Positions 35,126 through 44,407 of a stretch of DNA of 64,000 nt are shown here, piece by piece. The translations under genes were made by a program, and so were the position numbers. How positions within the stretch are numbered: position 1 is the first letter of the stretch; every line of letters starts with the position of its first letter. This stretch comes from Litchfieldia sinesaloumensis (GTDB lineage Bacteria; Bacillota; Bacilli; Bacillales; Bacillaceae_L): the NCBI RefSeq assembly GCF_900156865.1, contig NZ_LT732529.1:3398866-3462865 (forward strand), written 5' to 3'. Under the pieces are notes generated by a model that was given only the letters and a program-made list of their open reading frames with translations, searched no databases and was not told the DNA's origin.

Positions 35126-35974
35126 TTACCTACGTAAGCGGACTACTTCATCTCTTGCCTCTCGATATTGATTAATCACACTTTCTCCTTTTGAATGGAA
35201 AACACTTAAATATAATGCATCAATTATTGTCAACTGTGTCATCCTAGAAGGTATGCTACCAATTCTATAATCATGCTCTACCTTAGGAGTACATAGAATA
35301 ATATCCGCTTCTTTATAAAGAGGCGATTTATCTATATTCGTAATTGCAATAACTGTTGCCCCTTTTGATTTTGCAAACCTGGATAATTCCAAGACATCCT
35401 TTGTTTTCCCAGACATACTAACAGCAATAAATACAGACTCAGAGTTTAAATACGGGATTGCTGACAGCAAGTAGTGAAAATCATGTTGGTTGACACATTG
35501 ATAGCCGAGTTTTGTGAACTTATAATACCCATCTAAGGCAGCAGTCGCAGAACCACCTACCCCATAAAACACCAGTTTATTCGCATTAGCTAATACGTCC
35601 ACGGCCTTTTCAAATTCCTTTCGATCTAGCGAAGCTGGTGTTGCTTCAATAGCAGCCTTATTTACATAAGTTACCTTTTGAAATAAGTCATACGGTTCAT
35701 CTTTTTTATGCAATATATTAAAATCAGTCAAGTTCATATCTGTTAGCGTAATATCTTTTACAAGCTCAAGTTTAAAGGATTTGAAACTTCCAATTCCGAT
35801 AGATTTACAAAACCTTATGACAGTCGACTCACCAACTCCACTATTCTTTGACAAATCCTTCGTTGTCATATTAGGCACCATTTCAGGTTGTTTCAAAATA
35901 TATTCGCCTATTTTTCTTTCCGCTTCTGATAATCTGCTCAAATGTTGCTCAATTCTTAACAGTAATGAACTCAT
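35126..35974 (-). CDS. murR: RpiR-family regulator MurR
   Basis: This 282-residue regulator has an N-terminal HTH_6 domain (about 1-75, including TTKDLSKNSGVGESTVIRFCKSIG) and a C-terminal SIS domain (about 115-250, VFYGVGGSATAALDGYYKF) that binds a sugar phosphate. In this context MurNAc-6P is the probable effector. GAGGTG precedes the ATG. It is separated from murQ by 149 bp, a gap that carries its own candidate boxes, while a third box lies before murR itself. This suggests control of two promoters plus autoregulation. Confidence 0.88.
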   Translation of the reverse strand: MSSLLLRIEQHLSRLSEAERKIGEYILKQPEMVPNMTTKDLSKNSGVGESTVIRFCKSIGIGSFKSFKLELVKDITLTDMNLTDFNILHKKDEPYDLFQKVTYVNKAAIEATPASLDRKEFEKAVDVLANANKLVFYGVGGSATAALDGYYKFTKLGYQCVNQHDFHYLLSAIPYLNSESVFIAVSMSGKTKDVLELSRFAKSKGATVIAITNIDKSPLYKEADIILCTPKVEHDYRIGSIPSRMTQLTIIDALYLSVFHSKGESVINQYREARDEVVRLRR

Positions 35975-36024
35975 TTCTGATTACACCTCTACTTAATACA
36001 ATATTTTAGACAAATATAATTTGT

Positions 36025-36037
36025 GAAATTAAATTTC
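36025..36037. promoter_or_regulatory. Candidate MurR box, copy 3
   Basis: GAAATTAAATTTC, a 5-3-5 palindrome matching copies 1 and 2, about 50 bp upstream of murR. Confidence 0.58.
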
Positions 36038-36179
36038 ATGATCTATTCTTTTATTATAGCCGAAAAACTCTAATTTTGAATAGGACTGTCAATTAAGAAT
36101 GGATTTCCCTTTAAATTTAGAGGATTTTTTAGAGCAAGTCCAGAATAATTATTGTATTCAACATAAGGAGGAACTTACC

Positions 36180-37553
36180 TTGAATCAAAATATTCAGAGC
36201 TACTTAGCCGAAAATAGAGAATCTCATCTGCAAGAACTCTTTGACTTACTTAAAATCCCAAGCATTAGTGCACTACCTGAACACAAAGAAGATGTTAAGC
36301 GTAATGCTGAATGGATTGCTGAGGCATTACGAAGAATTGGTATGGAAAACGTTAGTATTCATCCGACAAAGGGGCACCCCGTTGTCTATGCTGATTGGCT
36401 TCATGCAGAAGGAAAACCAACGGTATTGATTTATGGGCATTATGATGTTCAACCAGTGGACCCGCTTCATTTATGGGACAGCCCTCCGTTTGAGGCAGAA
36501 ATCCGTGATGATAAAATTTTCGCCCGTGGAGCAAGTGATGACAAAGGACAAACGTTCATGCACCTTAAGGCATTAGAGACCATTCTAAAAACGGAAGGCA
36601 CATTGCCACTAAACTTCAAATTCTGTATAGAAGGTGAAGAAGAAATTGGAAGCCCGAACCTTCCAGCTTTCGTTGAGGAAAATAAAGAATTGCTTGCTGC
36701 TGATGTAATTGTTATTTCAGATACAAGCATGAACGAACGTGGTAAACCAACGATTTGTTATGGAGTACGTGGACTGGCTGGCCTTCAAATTGACGTAAAA
36801 GGCTCAACTAGTGATCTACACTCCGGGCTATATGGCGGTGGTGTACATAATCCAATTAATGCGCTTGTTCAATTATTAAATTCCTTCCATAGTGAAGATG
36901 GAAAAGTAACGGTTGAAGGCTTCTATGATGATGTACTACCATTAACTGACGAAGAAAAACAAGCATATGAGGCACTTAATTTCGATGAAGAAAAACAACG
37001 TCAAGAGCTAGGTGTTCCAGCACTTTACGGGGAAAAAGGGTACAGCTACCTCGAGCGTACATGGGTCCGCCCAACCCTTGATATCAACGGAATTTATGGT
37101 GGGTTTCAGGGTGACGGCATCAAAACGGTTATTCCTTCTGAGGCACATGCAAAAATCACATGTCGTCTCGTGCCAAATCAAGACCCTGATGTTATCGTTG
37201 AACAACTGAAACAACATATTGAAAAAAATAAACCAGTGGGCGTTGAAGTCAGCTTGCAGCTTTTCGACAAAGGTGCGCCATATGTAACACCATTTGACCA
37301 TCCGGCAATACAAGCAGCGAGTCGTGCTTATGAAGAGGTGTACAAGGTACCAACATCATTTACACGAGGCGGTGGATCCCTGCCAATCATCGCTACGCTA
37401 GATGAAGTTCTTCATGCGCCAATCGTGTTAATGGGCTTTGGACTTCCAACTGAGAACTTCCATGCACCAAATGAGCATTTCCACCTTGAAAACTTTGATA
37501 AAGGGTTGGAAACTCTTTGCACATACTGGTTTGAACTAGAGAAATCATTGTAA
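36180..37553 (+). CDS. M20-family metallopeptidase (dipeptidase)
   Basis: This 457-residue zinc peptidase is of the carnosinase-like M20 group. Metal ligands are recognisable: His in YGHYDVQPVDP, bridging Asp in GASDDKGQ, catalytic/ligand Glu in EGEEEIGSP and Asp in VISDTS, with a lid domain inserted in the middle. TTG at 36180 is the chosen start because AAGGAGG lies 8 bp upstream. The frame is open further up to an ATG at 36099, but that has no ribosome site. It has no signal peptide, so it acts on cytoplasmic di- or tripeptides. It is a single-gene unit ending at a terminator. Confidence 0.88.
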   Translation: MNQNIQSYLAENRESHLQELFDLLKIPSISALPEHKEDVKRNAEWIAEALRRIGMENVSIHPTKGHPVVYADWLHAEGKPTVLIYGHYDVQPVDPLHLWDSPPFEAEIRDDKIFARGASDDKGQTFMHLKALETILKTEGTLPLNFKFCIEGEEEIGSPNLPAFVEENKELLAADVIVISDTSMNERGKPTICYGVRGLAGLQIDVKGSTSDLHSGLYGGGVHNPINALVQLLNSFHSEDGKVTVEGFYDDVLPLTDEEKQAYEALNFDEEKQRQELGVPALYGEKGYSYLERTWVRPTLDINGIYGGFQGDGIKTVIPSEAHAKITCRLVPNQDPDVIVEQLKQHIEKNKPVGVEVSLQLFDKGAPYVTPFDHPAIQAASRAYEEVYKVPTSFTRGGGSLPIIATLDEVLHAPIVLMGFGLPTENFHAPNEHFHLENFDKGLETLCTYWFELEKSL

Positions 37554-37557
37554 GTGA

Positions 37558-37590
37558 AAAGGAGGATTCCCGTTTCGGGGATCCTCCTTA
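37558..37590. terminator. Bidirectional terminator, M20 peptidase / scrK
   Basis: Stem AAGGAGGAT ... ATCCTCCTT with inner CCCG/CGGG pairing, between convergent genes. Confidence 0.85.
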
Positions 37591-38538
37591 TTCTGTACCT
37601 AAAAACGCATGGACTTGTTTAATGCTTGGCAATGCGGTCATTGCTCCTTTTTGTGATACCGCAAGCGCTCCAGATACACTAGCAAAAGTTGCAATTTCCT
37701 TTATTTCGTCAAGAGTATAGTCTGTAATCCTTTTATCTCGTTTGCTGAACTGATAGAGCAGACCAGATACAAATGCATCTCCTGCCCCTGTTGTATCAAC
37801 ACTTTGCACTTTTCTTGCTTCTACAAAAGTGGACTCCCCATTGTAGAAAGCATGTACTCCATCCTTACCAAGTGTGATAAATAGTAACGGAATATTGAAC
37901 TGTGCTAACTTTTCAACTCCACGTTCGATATCCGTTTCACCTGTAATGAACTCTAATTCGACTTCAGATATCTTGACAATATCCGCCTTACTTAACATCG
38001 AAGTGATTTTTTGTTTCGCTGTGTCTAAATTTTTCCAAAGCATTGTTCGTAGATTCGGATCATACGATACGATTAAGCCCTTTTCCTTGGCTAGTTGGAT
38101 GGCCTTTTTTGTTGCTGATTCTACTGGGTCCTCTATTAATGAAATAGAACCGAAGTGAAACACATTATGCTCATCAAACAGAGATTCCGGTATCTCTTCT
38201 GGGGTTAAGAACCGATCTGCGCTCTTTTCAATATAGAACGAAAATTCACGTTCTCCGTCTTCGCCCAATGTGACAAATACAAGCCCGGTGCGGACTTCCT
38301 TTGAGAGGTACATCGCCCCTGTTTGGACATTGTAATTTTCCAGTGTTTGTTTTAAAAAGTTGCCAAGAACATCATCTCCGACTTTTCCGACGAACGAAGA
38401 TTTCAGACCCAGTCTAGCTGCTCCCACTGCCACATTTGCTGGCGCTCCACCAGGACTCTTTAAAAACTGCATATTGTCTTGGTCAAGCGGAATAAAGTCA
38501 ATCAATGCTTCACCTAAACATATAACTCCCTGCTTCAT
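37588..38538 (-). CDS. scrK: Fructokinase (PfkB family)
   Basis: This enzyme phosphorylates the fructose set free by sucrose-6-phosphate hydrolase. The 316-residue protein is a ribokinase/PfkB-family kinase. The N-terminal GG pair is in SPGGAPANVAVG (28-39). The C-terminal catalytic motif DTTGAGDAFVSG (about 249-260) holds the general-base Asp and anion hole. It is the last gene of the sucrose operon, overlapping or abutting scrB. PfkB kinases are hard to tell apart; the fructose assignment comes mainly from the operon. Confidence 0.88.
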   Translation of the reverse strand: MKQGVICLGEALIDFIPLDQDNMQFLKSPGGAPANVAVGAARLGLKSSFVGKVGDDVLGNFLKQTLENYNVQTGAMYLSKEVRTGLVFVTLGEDGEREFSFYIEKSADRFLTPEEIPESLFDEHNVFHFGSISLIEDPVESATKKAIQLAKEKGLIVSYDPNLRTMLWKNLDTAKQKITSMLSKADIVKISEVELEFITGETDIERGVEKLAQFNIPLLFITLGKDGVHAFYNGESTFVEARKVQSVDTTGAGDAFVSGLLYQFSKRDKRITDYTLDEIKEIATFASVSGALAVSQKGAMTALPSIKQVHAFLGTE

Positions 38539-38542
38539 TGCT

Positions 38543-40006
38543 TCACTTTCCTTTGTTTAGTTTCGAATGCTCTAAATTCCATTTTTTCAACTGGAAGTGT
38601 ACCATCGTATCCGCAGAAAATGTAATGGATTCATTCTCTACTTCCGGGTAGTAGCGTGCTGTAAATACTTCCGCTCCATCATTTACAAAAATCTCAACCG
38701 ACGAAGTATCCAGAAAGATCTGTAGTTTGTTTATTTCGTCGATCTGACAATGGCGTGACTCAAGACTTCCATCCTTAAAGCTTTTGCGGTAGAGACTCAT
38801 CTTTTGTTCTTTTTCAGAAAATATAAATCTTGCATCCCCACGAAAACGGATTTCAAAAGAACCATTCTCACACTGAATCTCTTCAAGAAGGAGTTCAAGT
38901 GAAGTCCCTTCTATCCCTTTAAGAGTTACATCAATTGTCCTTATTTGAACATCATCGTAAGATACTTCGTCTTTTCGCATTTGTTGTAATTCTTCCACTG
39001 GCTGCTGGTAAACTTGTTCACCTTTTAATGAAAGTACTCGTGGTAATGTCATCGCATGAATCCAGCCCTTTTTAATAGTCGGCTGATATTTTTCATTCTC
39101 GTCTGTAATCCCCATCCATGCAAATAACAATCTTCTTCCTTTTTCATCGACAGTCGTTTGTGGCGCGTAGAAATCAAAACCGCGGTCTAATTCTGTAAAA
39201 GTGCCATGTTTGTAGAACGGGGTGTCGTAACTTAGCTTACCTACGAAATAGCCCGCTTGGAATAGATTTTGATACAAATCGCCCTCAGGTTCAAGTCCTT
39301 GAGGAGAAACAAGCATAACATCCTTCCCATCTAACTCAAACATATCAGGACACTCCCACATATAACCAAACGACCCTAGCCCGTTCATTTCTGACCCTGT
39401 AATATCACCGTGAAAATTCCATGTTTTGAGGTCAGATGATGAATAAAGAACAACCTTTCCCTGTTCATCTACACTCTGGGCACCTAGTACCATATACCAC
39501 GTATCATCTTTTTTCCATACCTTTGGGTCACGAAAATGTGCCGTATACCCTTCGGGGAGATGTATGACCGGCCCTTTTTTCTCAAATGTTATGCCGTCAT
39601 CGGAGATTGCCATACATTGATATGTTTCACGGTTGTCATTCTCATCCTTTACATTACCTGTATAAAATAACACCATTTTTCCTTCGTGCTCCACAGCACT
39701 TCCTGAATAACACCCATTTTTTTCGAACCATTCACTTGGAGCAAGCGCAATGGGCTTCATCTCCCAGTTTATAAGGTCGGTAGAGGTATAATGTCCCCAG
39801 AATTTGGAACCATGGCTAGTTTCAAAAGGATTCCACTGGTAAAAAAGATGGTACACTCCTTCAAATTGAATAAACCCATTGGGATCATTTAAAAGTCCTA
39901 CGGGTGGCATAATGTGAAACTGAAGACGGTACGGGTCACTTTCAACAGTATTCTTATTTTGAGCAACTTCACGACTTGCTTTTTCAATTAATTCATGCTG
40001 ATTCAT
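38543..40006 (-). CDS. scrB: Sucrose-6-phosphate hydrolase (GH32)
   Basis: This enzyme hydrolyses sucrose-6-phosphate to glucose-6-phosphate and fructose. The 487-residue GH32 enzyme has the nucleophile D41 in LLNDPNGF, transition-state Asp in FRDPKVW and acid/base Glu in WECPDMF, followed by a C-terminal beta-sandwich. No signal peptide is seen, so it is the intracellular form and not a levanase. The start is ATG 40006 behind AAGGAG; the longer frame runs into scrA. B. subtilis SacA is the counterpart. Confidence 0.93.
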   Translation of the reverse strand: MNQHELIEKASREVAQNKNTVESDPYRLQFHIMPPVGLLNDPNGFIQFEGVYHLFYQWNPFETSHGSKFWGHYTSTDLINWEMKPIALAPSEWFEKNGCYSGSAVEHEGKMVLFYTGNVKDENDNRETYQCMAISDDGITFEKKGPVIHLPEGYTAHFRDPKVWKKDDTWYMVLGAQSVDEQGKVVLYSSSDLKTWNFHGDITGSEMNGLGSFGYMWECPDMFELDGKDVMLVSPQGLEPEGDLYQNLFQAGYFVGKLSYDTPFYKHGTFTELDRGFDFYAPQTTVDEKGRRLLFAWMGITDENEKYQPTIKKGWIHAMTLPRVLSLKGEQVYQQPVEELQQMRKDEVSYDDVQIRTIDVTLKGIEGTSLELLLEEIQCENGSFEIRFRGDARFIFSEKEQKMSLYRKSFKDGSLESRHCQIDEINKLQIFLDTSSVEIFVNDGAEVFTARYYPEVENESITFSADTMVHFQLKKWNLEHSKLNKGK

Positions 40007-40023
40007 GATGGACTCCTTACGTA

Positions 40024-40050
40024 AAGAAGGCAAGTAATTACTTGCCTTCC
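40024..40050 (-). terminator. Hairpin at the scrA stop codon
   Basis: Perfect stem GAAGGCAAGTA / TACTTGCCTTC with loop over the scrA stop, no strong T tract (TTTACG). More likely an mRNA-stabilising or attenuating hairpin inside the operon than a full terminator. Confidence 0.5.
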
Positions 40051-41435
40051 TGCATTTTATCTGAGTAACCGAACATCCAAGTAAGTGCGAATGCAACTGC
40101 TAATGCAACCACGTTCACTAAAATATACATTAAGATTTGTCCGTTTAAATAGAGTAACGTTCCTGGAATAACGGTGATCGCCATTCCTGTAGCTTTAAGC
40201 CCGAAGATTGAAGCTAAGAAACCACCTACTCCACCACCGATAAGTCCCATAAGAAATGGTTTTCCGTAACGTAAGTTAACCCCAAAAATAGCAGGCTCTG
40301 TAATACCTAACAAAGCAGATAATGTTGACGGTAATGCTAAAGCCTTCAATTTTGTTGATCTAGTCTTTAACCCAACCGCTAATGCTGCACCAGCTTGTGC
40401 TGCTGTTGAACACGTTACAATTGCGTTGTACGGGTTAAATCCAAAGTTTTCAAGCAATTGTATTTCTAATAAGTTAAATACATGGTGAACCCCTGTAATA
40501 ACGATGACCTGATTTAGCGATCCAATAATAATTCCAGCTAAACCAAACGGCCATTCAAGAACTGCAACAGTAGCATCCAATATGAGATTTTCTACTGTAT
40601 GGAAAACTGGGCCAATTGCAAATAGCGCTAATGCAATCATAATTAACAGTGTCAAAAATGGAGTAACAATTAAATCTAGCGCTTCTGGAACACGCTTGCG
40701 GATCCATTTTTCTAGTTTTGCACCAACTAAACCTGCAATAAAGGCTGGTATTACGGATCCTTGGTAACCAACAACTGGAATAAACCCAAAGAACATTATT
40801 GGGTCAACTTCACCACCAGCTACACCCCAGGCATTAGGAAGTGATGGACTTACCAGCATTAACCCAAGGATAAGTCCAATTGTTGGGTTTCCACCAAATA
40901 CACGGAATGTTGACCATGCAACTAGCGCTGGTAAGAAAATAAACGCTGTATCTGTTAAAATTTGTGTAAACAATATGAAGTTTTCAGAGATATCAGCCGG
41001 AGTTAGTCCAAACCATGAAAGGATTTGTTCCTGCATTACTAAGCCTCGAAGACCCATAAATAAACCAGTTGCGACTAACGCTGGAATGATTGGAACAAAC
41101 ACATCACCGAAGGCACGAATAGCTCGTTGTAAAGCATTTCCGCTTTTCGCAGCCTCTGTTGCTTGATCTCCTTTTGTTGTTGTTTCAATTCCAAGCTTTT
41201 CAACTTCTTCATAAATACGGTTGACGGTTCCAGTACCGAGAATGACTTGAAATTGCCCTGAATTAAAGAATGCTCCTTTAACCTTCTCGATGTTTTCAAC
41301 TTTTTCTTGATTTATTTTTTCTTTATCTTGAACCATAATGCGTAATCTTGTTGCACAGTGTGCGGCAGATGCGATGTTTTCTTTTCCACCGACTGCTTCA
41401 ATAATTTCCTCAGCAATCCGACGATTTTCTGACAT
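40038..41435 (-). CDS. scrA: Sucrose-specific PTS EIIBC
   Basis: This permease imports sucrose with phosphorylation. The 465-residue protein has an EIIB domain (1-85, phosphocysteine C27 in SAAHCATRLRI) and a ten-helix EIIC domain with the substrate motif GITEPAIFGV (near residue 385). There is no EIIA domain. The ATG at 41435 has AGAGGTGA upstream. It is the first structural gene of the sucrose operon, and the ScrR operators lie directly upstream. It is related to murP in this window; operon partners distinguish the two. Confidence 0.92.
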   Translation of the reverse strand: MSENRRIAEEIIEAVGGKENIASAAHCATRLRIMVQDKEKINQEKVENIEKVKGAFFNSGQFQVILGTGTVNRIYEEVEKLGIETTTKGDQATEAAKSGNALQRAIRAFGDVFVPIIPALVATGLFMGLRGLVMQEQILSWFGLTPADISENFILFTQILTDTAFIFLPALVAWSTFRVFGGNPTIGLILGLMLVSPSLPNAWGVAGGEVDPIMFFGFIPVVGYQGSVIPAFIAGLVGAKLEKWIRKRVPEALDLIVTPFLTLLIMIALALFAIGPVFHTVENLILDATVAVLEWPFGLAGIIIGSLNQVIVITGVHHVFNLLEIQLLENFGFNPYNAIVTCSTAAQAGAALAVGLKTRSTKLKALALPSTLSALLGITEPAIFGVNLRYGKPFLMGLIGGGVGGFLASIFGLKATGMAITVIPGTLLYLNGQILMYILVNVVALAVAFALTWMFGYSDKMQEGK

Positions 41436-41465
41436 TACAATCACCTCTAAAATGTAGTGTTTGTA

Positions 41466-41480
41466 TGGAATCGATTACAT
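41466..41480. promoter_or_regulatory. ScrR operator 1
   Basis: GGAATCGATTACAT, AATCGATT core, 31-45 bp before the scrA start. Confidence 0.72.
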
Positions 41481-41545
41481 ATACATTAAAATCTTATAGC
41501 CTTTTTCGACTTCAATTTAATAATTTTATGATAATAACGGAGGTA

Positions 41546-41559
41546 GGTAATCGATTACA
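41546..41559. promoter_or_regulatory. ScrR operator 2
   Basis: GTAATCGATTAC palindrome, centre 80 bp from operator 1. Confidence 0.78.
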
Positions 41560-41585
41560 TATTGTTTTAAAAAAATGTAACGAGG

Positions 41586-41603
41586 TGTGTAATCGATTAC
41601 ACA
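41586..41603. promoter_or_regulatory. ScrR operator 3
   Basis: TGTGTAATCGATTACACA, a perfect 18-bp palindrome, centre 42 bp from operator 2 (four helical turns). Confidence 0.82.
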
Positions 41604-41619
41604 CTCATTACGAGATTGA

Positions 41620-42606
41620 TTATATACTATCTCTAATTATTAGTCTATAGTCAATTTGTTTTTTTTCAGAGGAAGTGCCTTCCTGTAAAATCTGCAACAA
41701 TGTTTTAGCTGCTTCTGCTCCAGTATATTCACTTAGTAAATCAACAGTAGTTAAAGTTGGCACGACATACTTAGATAAGTCAGACGCACCCATCCCTGTA
41801 ATAGCCACATCATTTGGAATATGCAATCCTTGTTCCTTTAGGTATTCCATTGCTCCGATCGCCAAACGATCTGTGACTGCCACAATAGCAGTCGGTTTTT
41901 CTGACGACTGTTCAAAGACCTCTTTTGCCATTTGATATCCTGATTCGATGGAAAACTCACCTTTTTGAATCCATTGGTCCACAACATCAATTGCATTTTC
42001 CTCTAATGCATCCAAGTATCCTGCTTTGCGCTTATAGCCAACCTCATAATCGGCCTCGTCAACACCGATAAAAGCGACTTTTTGATGGCCCTTATCGATT
42101 AATAATTGCGTGATATCCTTCGCAGCTTGAAAATTATTATTAATTACCGAAGGAACACCCTGCAGTTCTTGTCCGGTTGCGACGAAAGGTATACGTAATT
42201 TTTTAATTTCGTCTTGTAACTCCTCGCCCCTATTTGTTGCAAGAAGAATAATACCGTCCACTTGTTTACTTTTTAACAGCTTAAGATATTCAATCTCTTT
42301 CTTTGGATCAAGATTAGTATTGGTTAACAGGATTTGATAGCCATGTTCTGCAAGTTCCTCACTGATTCCATTCACTAATCGACTCGCAGTCTCTGTGCTC
42401 AGTTTTGGCAGGATGACCCCAATGACATTTGACTGCTTTGTCCGTAATGCTTTAGCGTGCTCACTTGGAATATAGCCTGTTTCGTCAATTATTTTTAAGA
42501 TGCGTTTTCGAACGTCATCACTCACATACCCTGAATTGTTCAATACGCGTGAAACAGTTGCACTAGACACGTTAGCCAGCCTCGCAATTTCTTTCATTGT
42601 CACCAT
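41620..42606 (-). CDS. scrR: LacI-family sucrose operon repressor
   Basis: This 328-residue LacI-type protein has an N-terminal helix-turn-helix (residues 4-25, MKEIARLANVSSATVSRVL) and a sugar-binding core (about 60-325). GGAGGATA precedes the ATG. It lies upstream of scrA on the same strand, and the gap of 184 bp carries three copies of an ATCGAT-centred palindrome, its probable operators. Fructose or a phosphorylated sugar derived from sucrose is the likely inducer. Other LacI regulators are the only alternative. Confidence 0.88.
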   Translation of the reverse strand: MVTMKEIARLANVSSATVSRVLNNSGYVSDDVRKRILKIIDETGYIPSEHAKALRTKQSNVIGVILPKLSTETASRLVNGISEELAEHGYQILLTNTNLDPKKEIEYLKLLKSKQVDGIILLATNRGEELQDEIKKLRIPFVATGQELQGVPSVINNNFQAAKDITQLLIDKGHQKVAFIGVDEADYEVGYKRKAGYLDALEENAIDVVDQWIQKGEFSIESGYQMAKEVFEQSSEKPTAIVAVTDRLAIGAMEYLKEQGLHIPNDVAITGMGASDLSKYVVPTLTTVDLLSEYTGAEAAKTLLQILQEGTSSEKKQIDYRLIIRDSI

Positions 42607-42757
42607 GACATATCCTCCATTACATTTCGTTTCCTCTCTATTTTACACAATTCTTACTAAGTCTAAAGAAATTTATGCTTTAATAAAAGTGTTTGTATGC
42701 TAAGTGTTCAAAATCCATTATAATAAATTCAAAAAACTGGTAAAGGTTGCGGGGAAC

Positions 42758-43585
42758 ATGATATGTAAGCTTGAGCAAGTTGAATACACTAGTATAAAAC
42801 CACTCCTGAATGATTTAGCAAACCATCCTGTGATTAACGGTGTCATCGAGGGTAATAATTTAGGGGAGATTTACGTGGACCTTCGTGATTACCCCCAAAC
42901 TGCACTCATTTGGGCGAAAAATGAAATGTTTTACTTATGTGGAAGAGTTGATAATCGAGAGTTTAACCTCGAACTAGAGGAATATATTGCCTCAGTGATA
43001 AGATTGGAAGCACTTTTCGATGAGGACACGTTAAATCTGGAGGTTTATCCAACTCATGAATGGGATGCACCGATAGAGTCTATTTTTACACGAGTTGCAC
43101 TTCTGAAAGGAGAACGAGTTCCGTTTGTTTTTCAGAAGGATCGGTTTGCCTTTGATGATTACGAGGTATCGTCGGGTTACGAAATTAAAAAAGTTGATCA
43201 AACTCTCGTAGAACTCGATTCACAGCAAGTGATTAAACAGGAGATTACGAAGTTTTGGGACCTTGATTTATTTTTTCAAAAAGGAATTGGATATGCTGTT
43301 ATGCAAGGCTCCACTGTTATCGGGACATGTCTATCTGTGTTTGTCTCAGGGAACGAATACGAGATTGGAATTAATACATATGATAAAAGCCACCGCGGCA
43401 AAGGCCTGGCTACGGCAATGGCGATAGCCTTTATCAAGGAATGCTTGCGACGAGGTGGCACTCCTCATTGGACAACAGAATCTTTTCGCAAGGATTCCAT
43501 CGTGATCGCGAATAAACTTGGCTTCAAACAACTCGAGAATTATCCTGTTTATTACCTACCGTTTAAACAATTCGTGATTAAGTAA
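42758..43585 (+). CDS. GNAT-family N-acetyltransferase
   Basis: This 275-residue protein has a GNAT domain in its C-terminal half (about 140-270). The acetyl-CoA loop is SHRGKGLATAMAIAFIKECL, followed by the W-TTESFRKDSIVIANKLGF strand-helix typical of the Bacillus GNAT_acetyltran group. The N-terminal half (1-130) has no motif I recognise. The ATG at 42758 has GCGGGG upstream; an earlier in-frame start at 42704 has no ribosome site. Substrate unknown. It is a single gene, divergent from scrR. Confidence 0.82.
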   Translation: MICKLEQVEYTSIKPLLNDLANHPVINGVIEGNNLGEIYVDLRDYPQTALIWAKNEMFYLCGRVDNREFNLELEEYIASVIRLEALFDEDTLNLEVYPTHEWDAPIESIFTRVALLKGERVPFVFQKDRFAFDDYEVSSGYEIKKVDQTLVELDSQQVIKQEITKFWDLDLFFQKGIGYAVMQGSTVIGTCLSVFVSGNEYEIGINTYDKSHRGKGLATAMAIAFIKECLRRGGTPHWTTESFRKDSIVIANKLGFKQLENYPVYYLPFKQFVIK

Positions 43586-43960
43586 GAGGTACATTCGATT
43601 TGCGCATGGTTTTTTAAGGTTGGGTGTTAAAAACCATGCGTATCTTCCGTTTGCGCATGCTTTTGTCGATGACAGCTAAAACACCTCACGCGCAACTGCC
43701 ATCTTCTGGGGAAAACCGCATCAAAAGTAGCTAAAAATTCCATTTTCTACTACTTGCGCATCTTTTCTACGGAATAGCACGGTAAAACCATTCGTATATT
43801 CGGTTACCCCGTGCTTTTATCTGTAATCGCTACTCAAAAACAAGCGCATCTTACAATAGGAGGATAATGCAACCTTAATAGCGACTGAAACTGTAACATT
43901 CTTCCACCTTCGCATCATAACTAAGTAAAACGCACCGTAAAACCATGAGTATGTCCAAAT
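43586..43960. repeat. Degenerate GCGCAT / ACCATnCGTAT repeat region
   Basis: This 375-bp gap lies between convergent genes. TTGCGCAT occurs near 43600, 43650 and 43754, with GCGCATCTT near 43844 and TTCGCATC near 43908. ACCATGCGTATCTTCC, ACCATTCGTATATTCG and ACCATGAGTATGTCC lie near 43633, 43787 and 43941. Two hairpins are clear: CGCATGGTTTTTT / AAAAACCATGCG (43603-43640) and AGCACGG / CCGTGCT (43776-43815). No gene is seen. Confidence 0.6.
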
Positions 43961-44392
43961 CTAATGCTTCGGCTTTTTTCTAATTATTAACTGGTTGAGC
44001 ACCTCTGAAAGTACGAGTCCGAATGCAATAGAGCCTGAGATCATAAAAGCTCTCGCTGCCAATGGTAAGGCAGTGGAATAGTCATTCTCAACAAAATTAC
44101 GCATTGCGTCGTACGCTATCCCACCTGGCACCAACGGAATAATTCCAACAATACTATAGATAATAACAGGGTTTTTGTACGTCTTTGCTAAAACATGACT
44201 GATGATTGCGACTAAAAAAGAAGCAGCTAGTGTCGCATATACGGCATCAACGCCATTTAAAAACAGATAAATATATACCATCCATCCAATCATTCCAACA
44301 AGCCCACATTTTAAAAGGGACCTTTTCGGGACATTGAAGATGATTCCAAATGTACTTGATGCAACAAAGCTTGTAATTAAATGGGAAAGCAT
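43961..44392 (-). CDS. ThrE-type exporter, C-terminal half protein
   Basis: This 143-residue membrane protein has four or five helices and matches the YjjB/DUF3815 half of the threonine/serine exporter family, with VGIIPLVPGGIAYDAMRNF (about 82-100). In actinobacteria both halves form one ThrE protein; here they are two genes 15 bp apart. It is the second gene of the pair. It exports small amino acids or, as in E. coli YjjPB, possibly succinate; the sequence does not decide. Confidence 0.85.
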   Translation of the reverse strand: MLSHLITSFVASSTFGIIFNVPKRSLLKCGLVGMIGWMVYIYLFLNGVDAVYATLAASFLVAIISHVLAKTYKNPVIIYSIVGIIPLVPGGIAYDAMRNFVENDYSTALPLAARAFMISGSIAFGLVLSEVLNQLIIRKKPKH

Positions 44393-44407
44393 TTTAAACT
44401 CCTTTCT

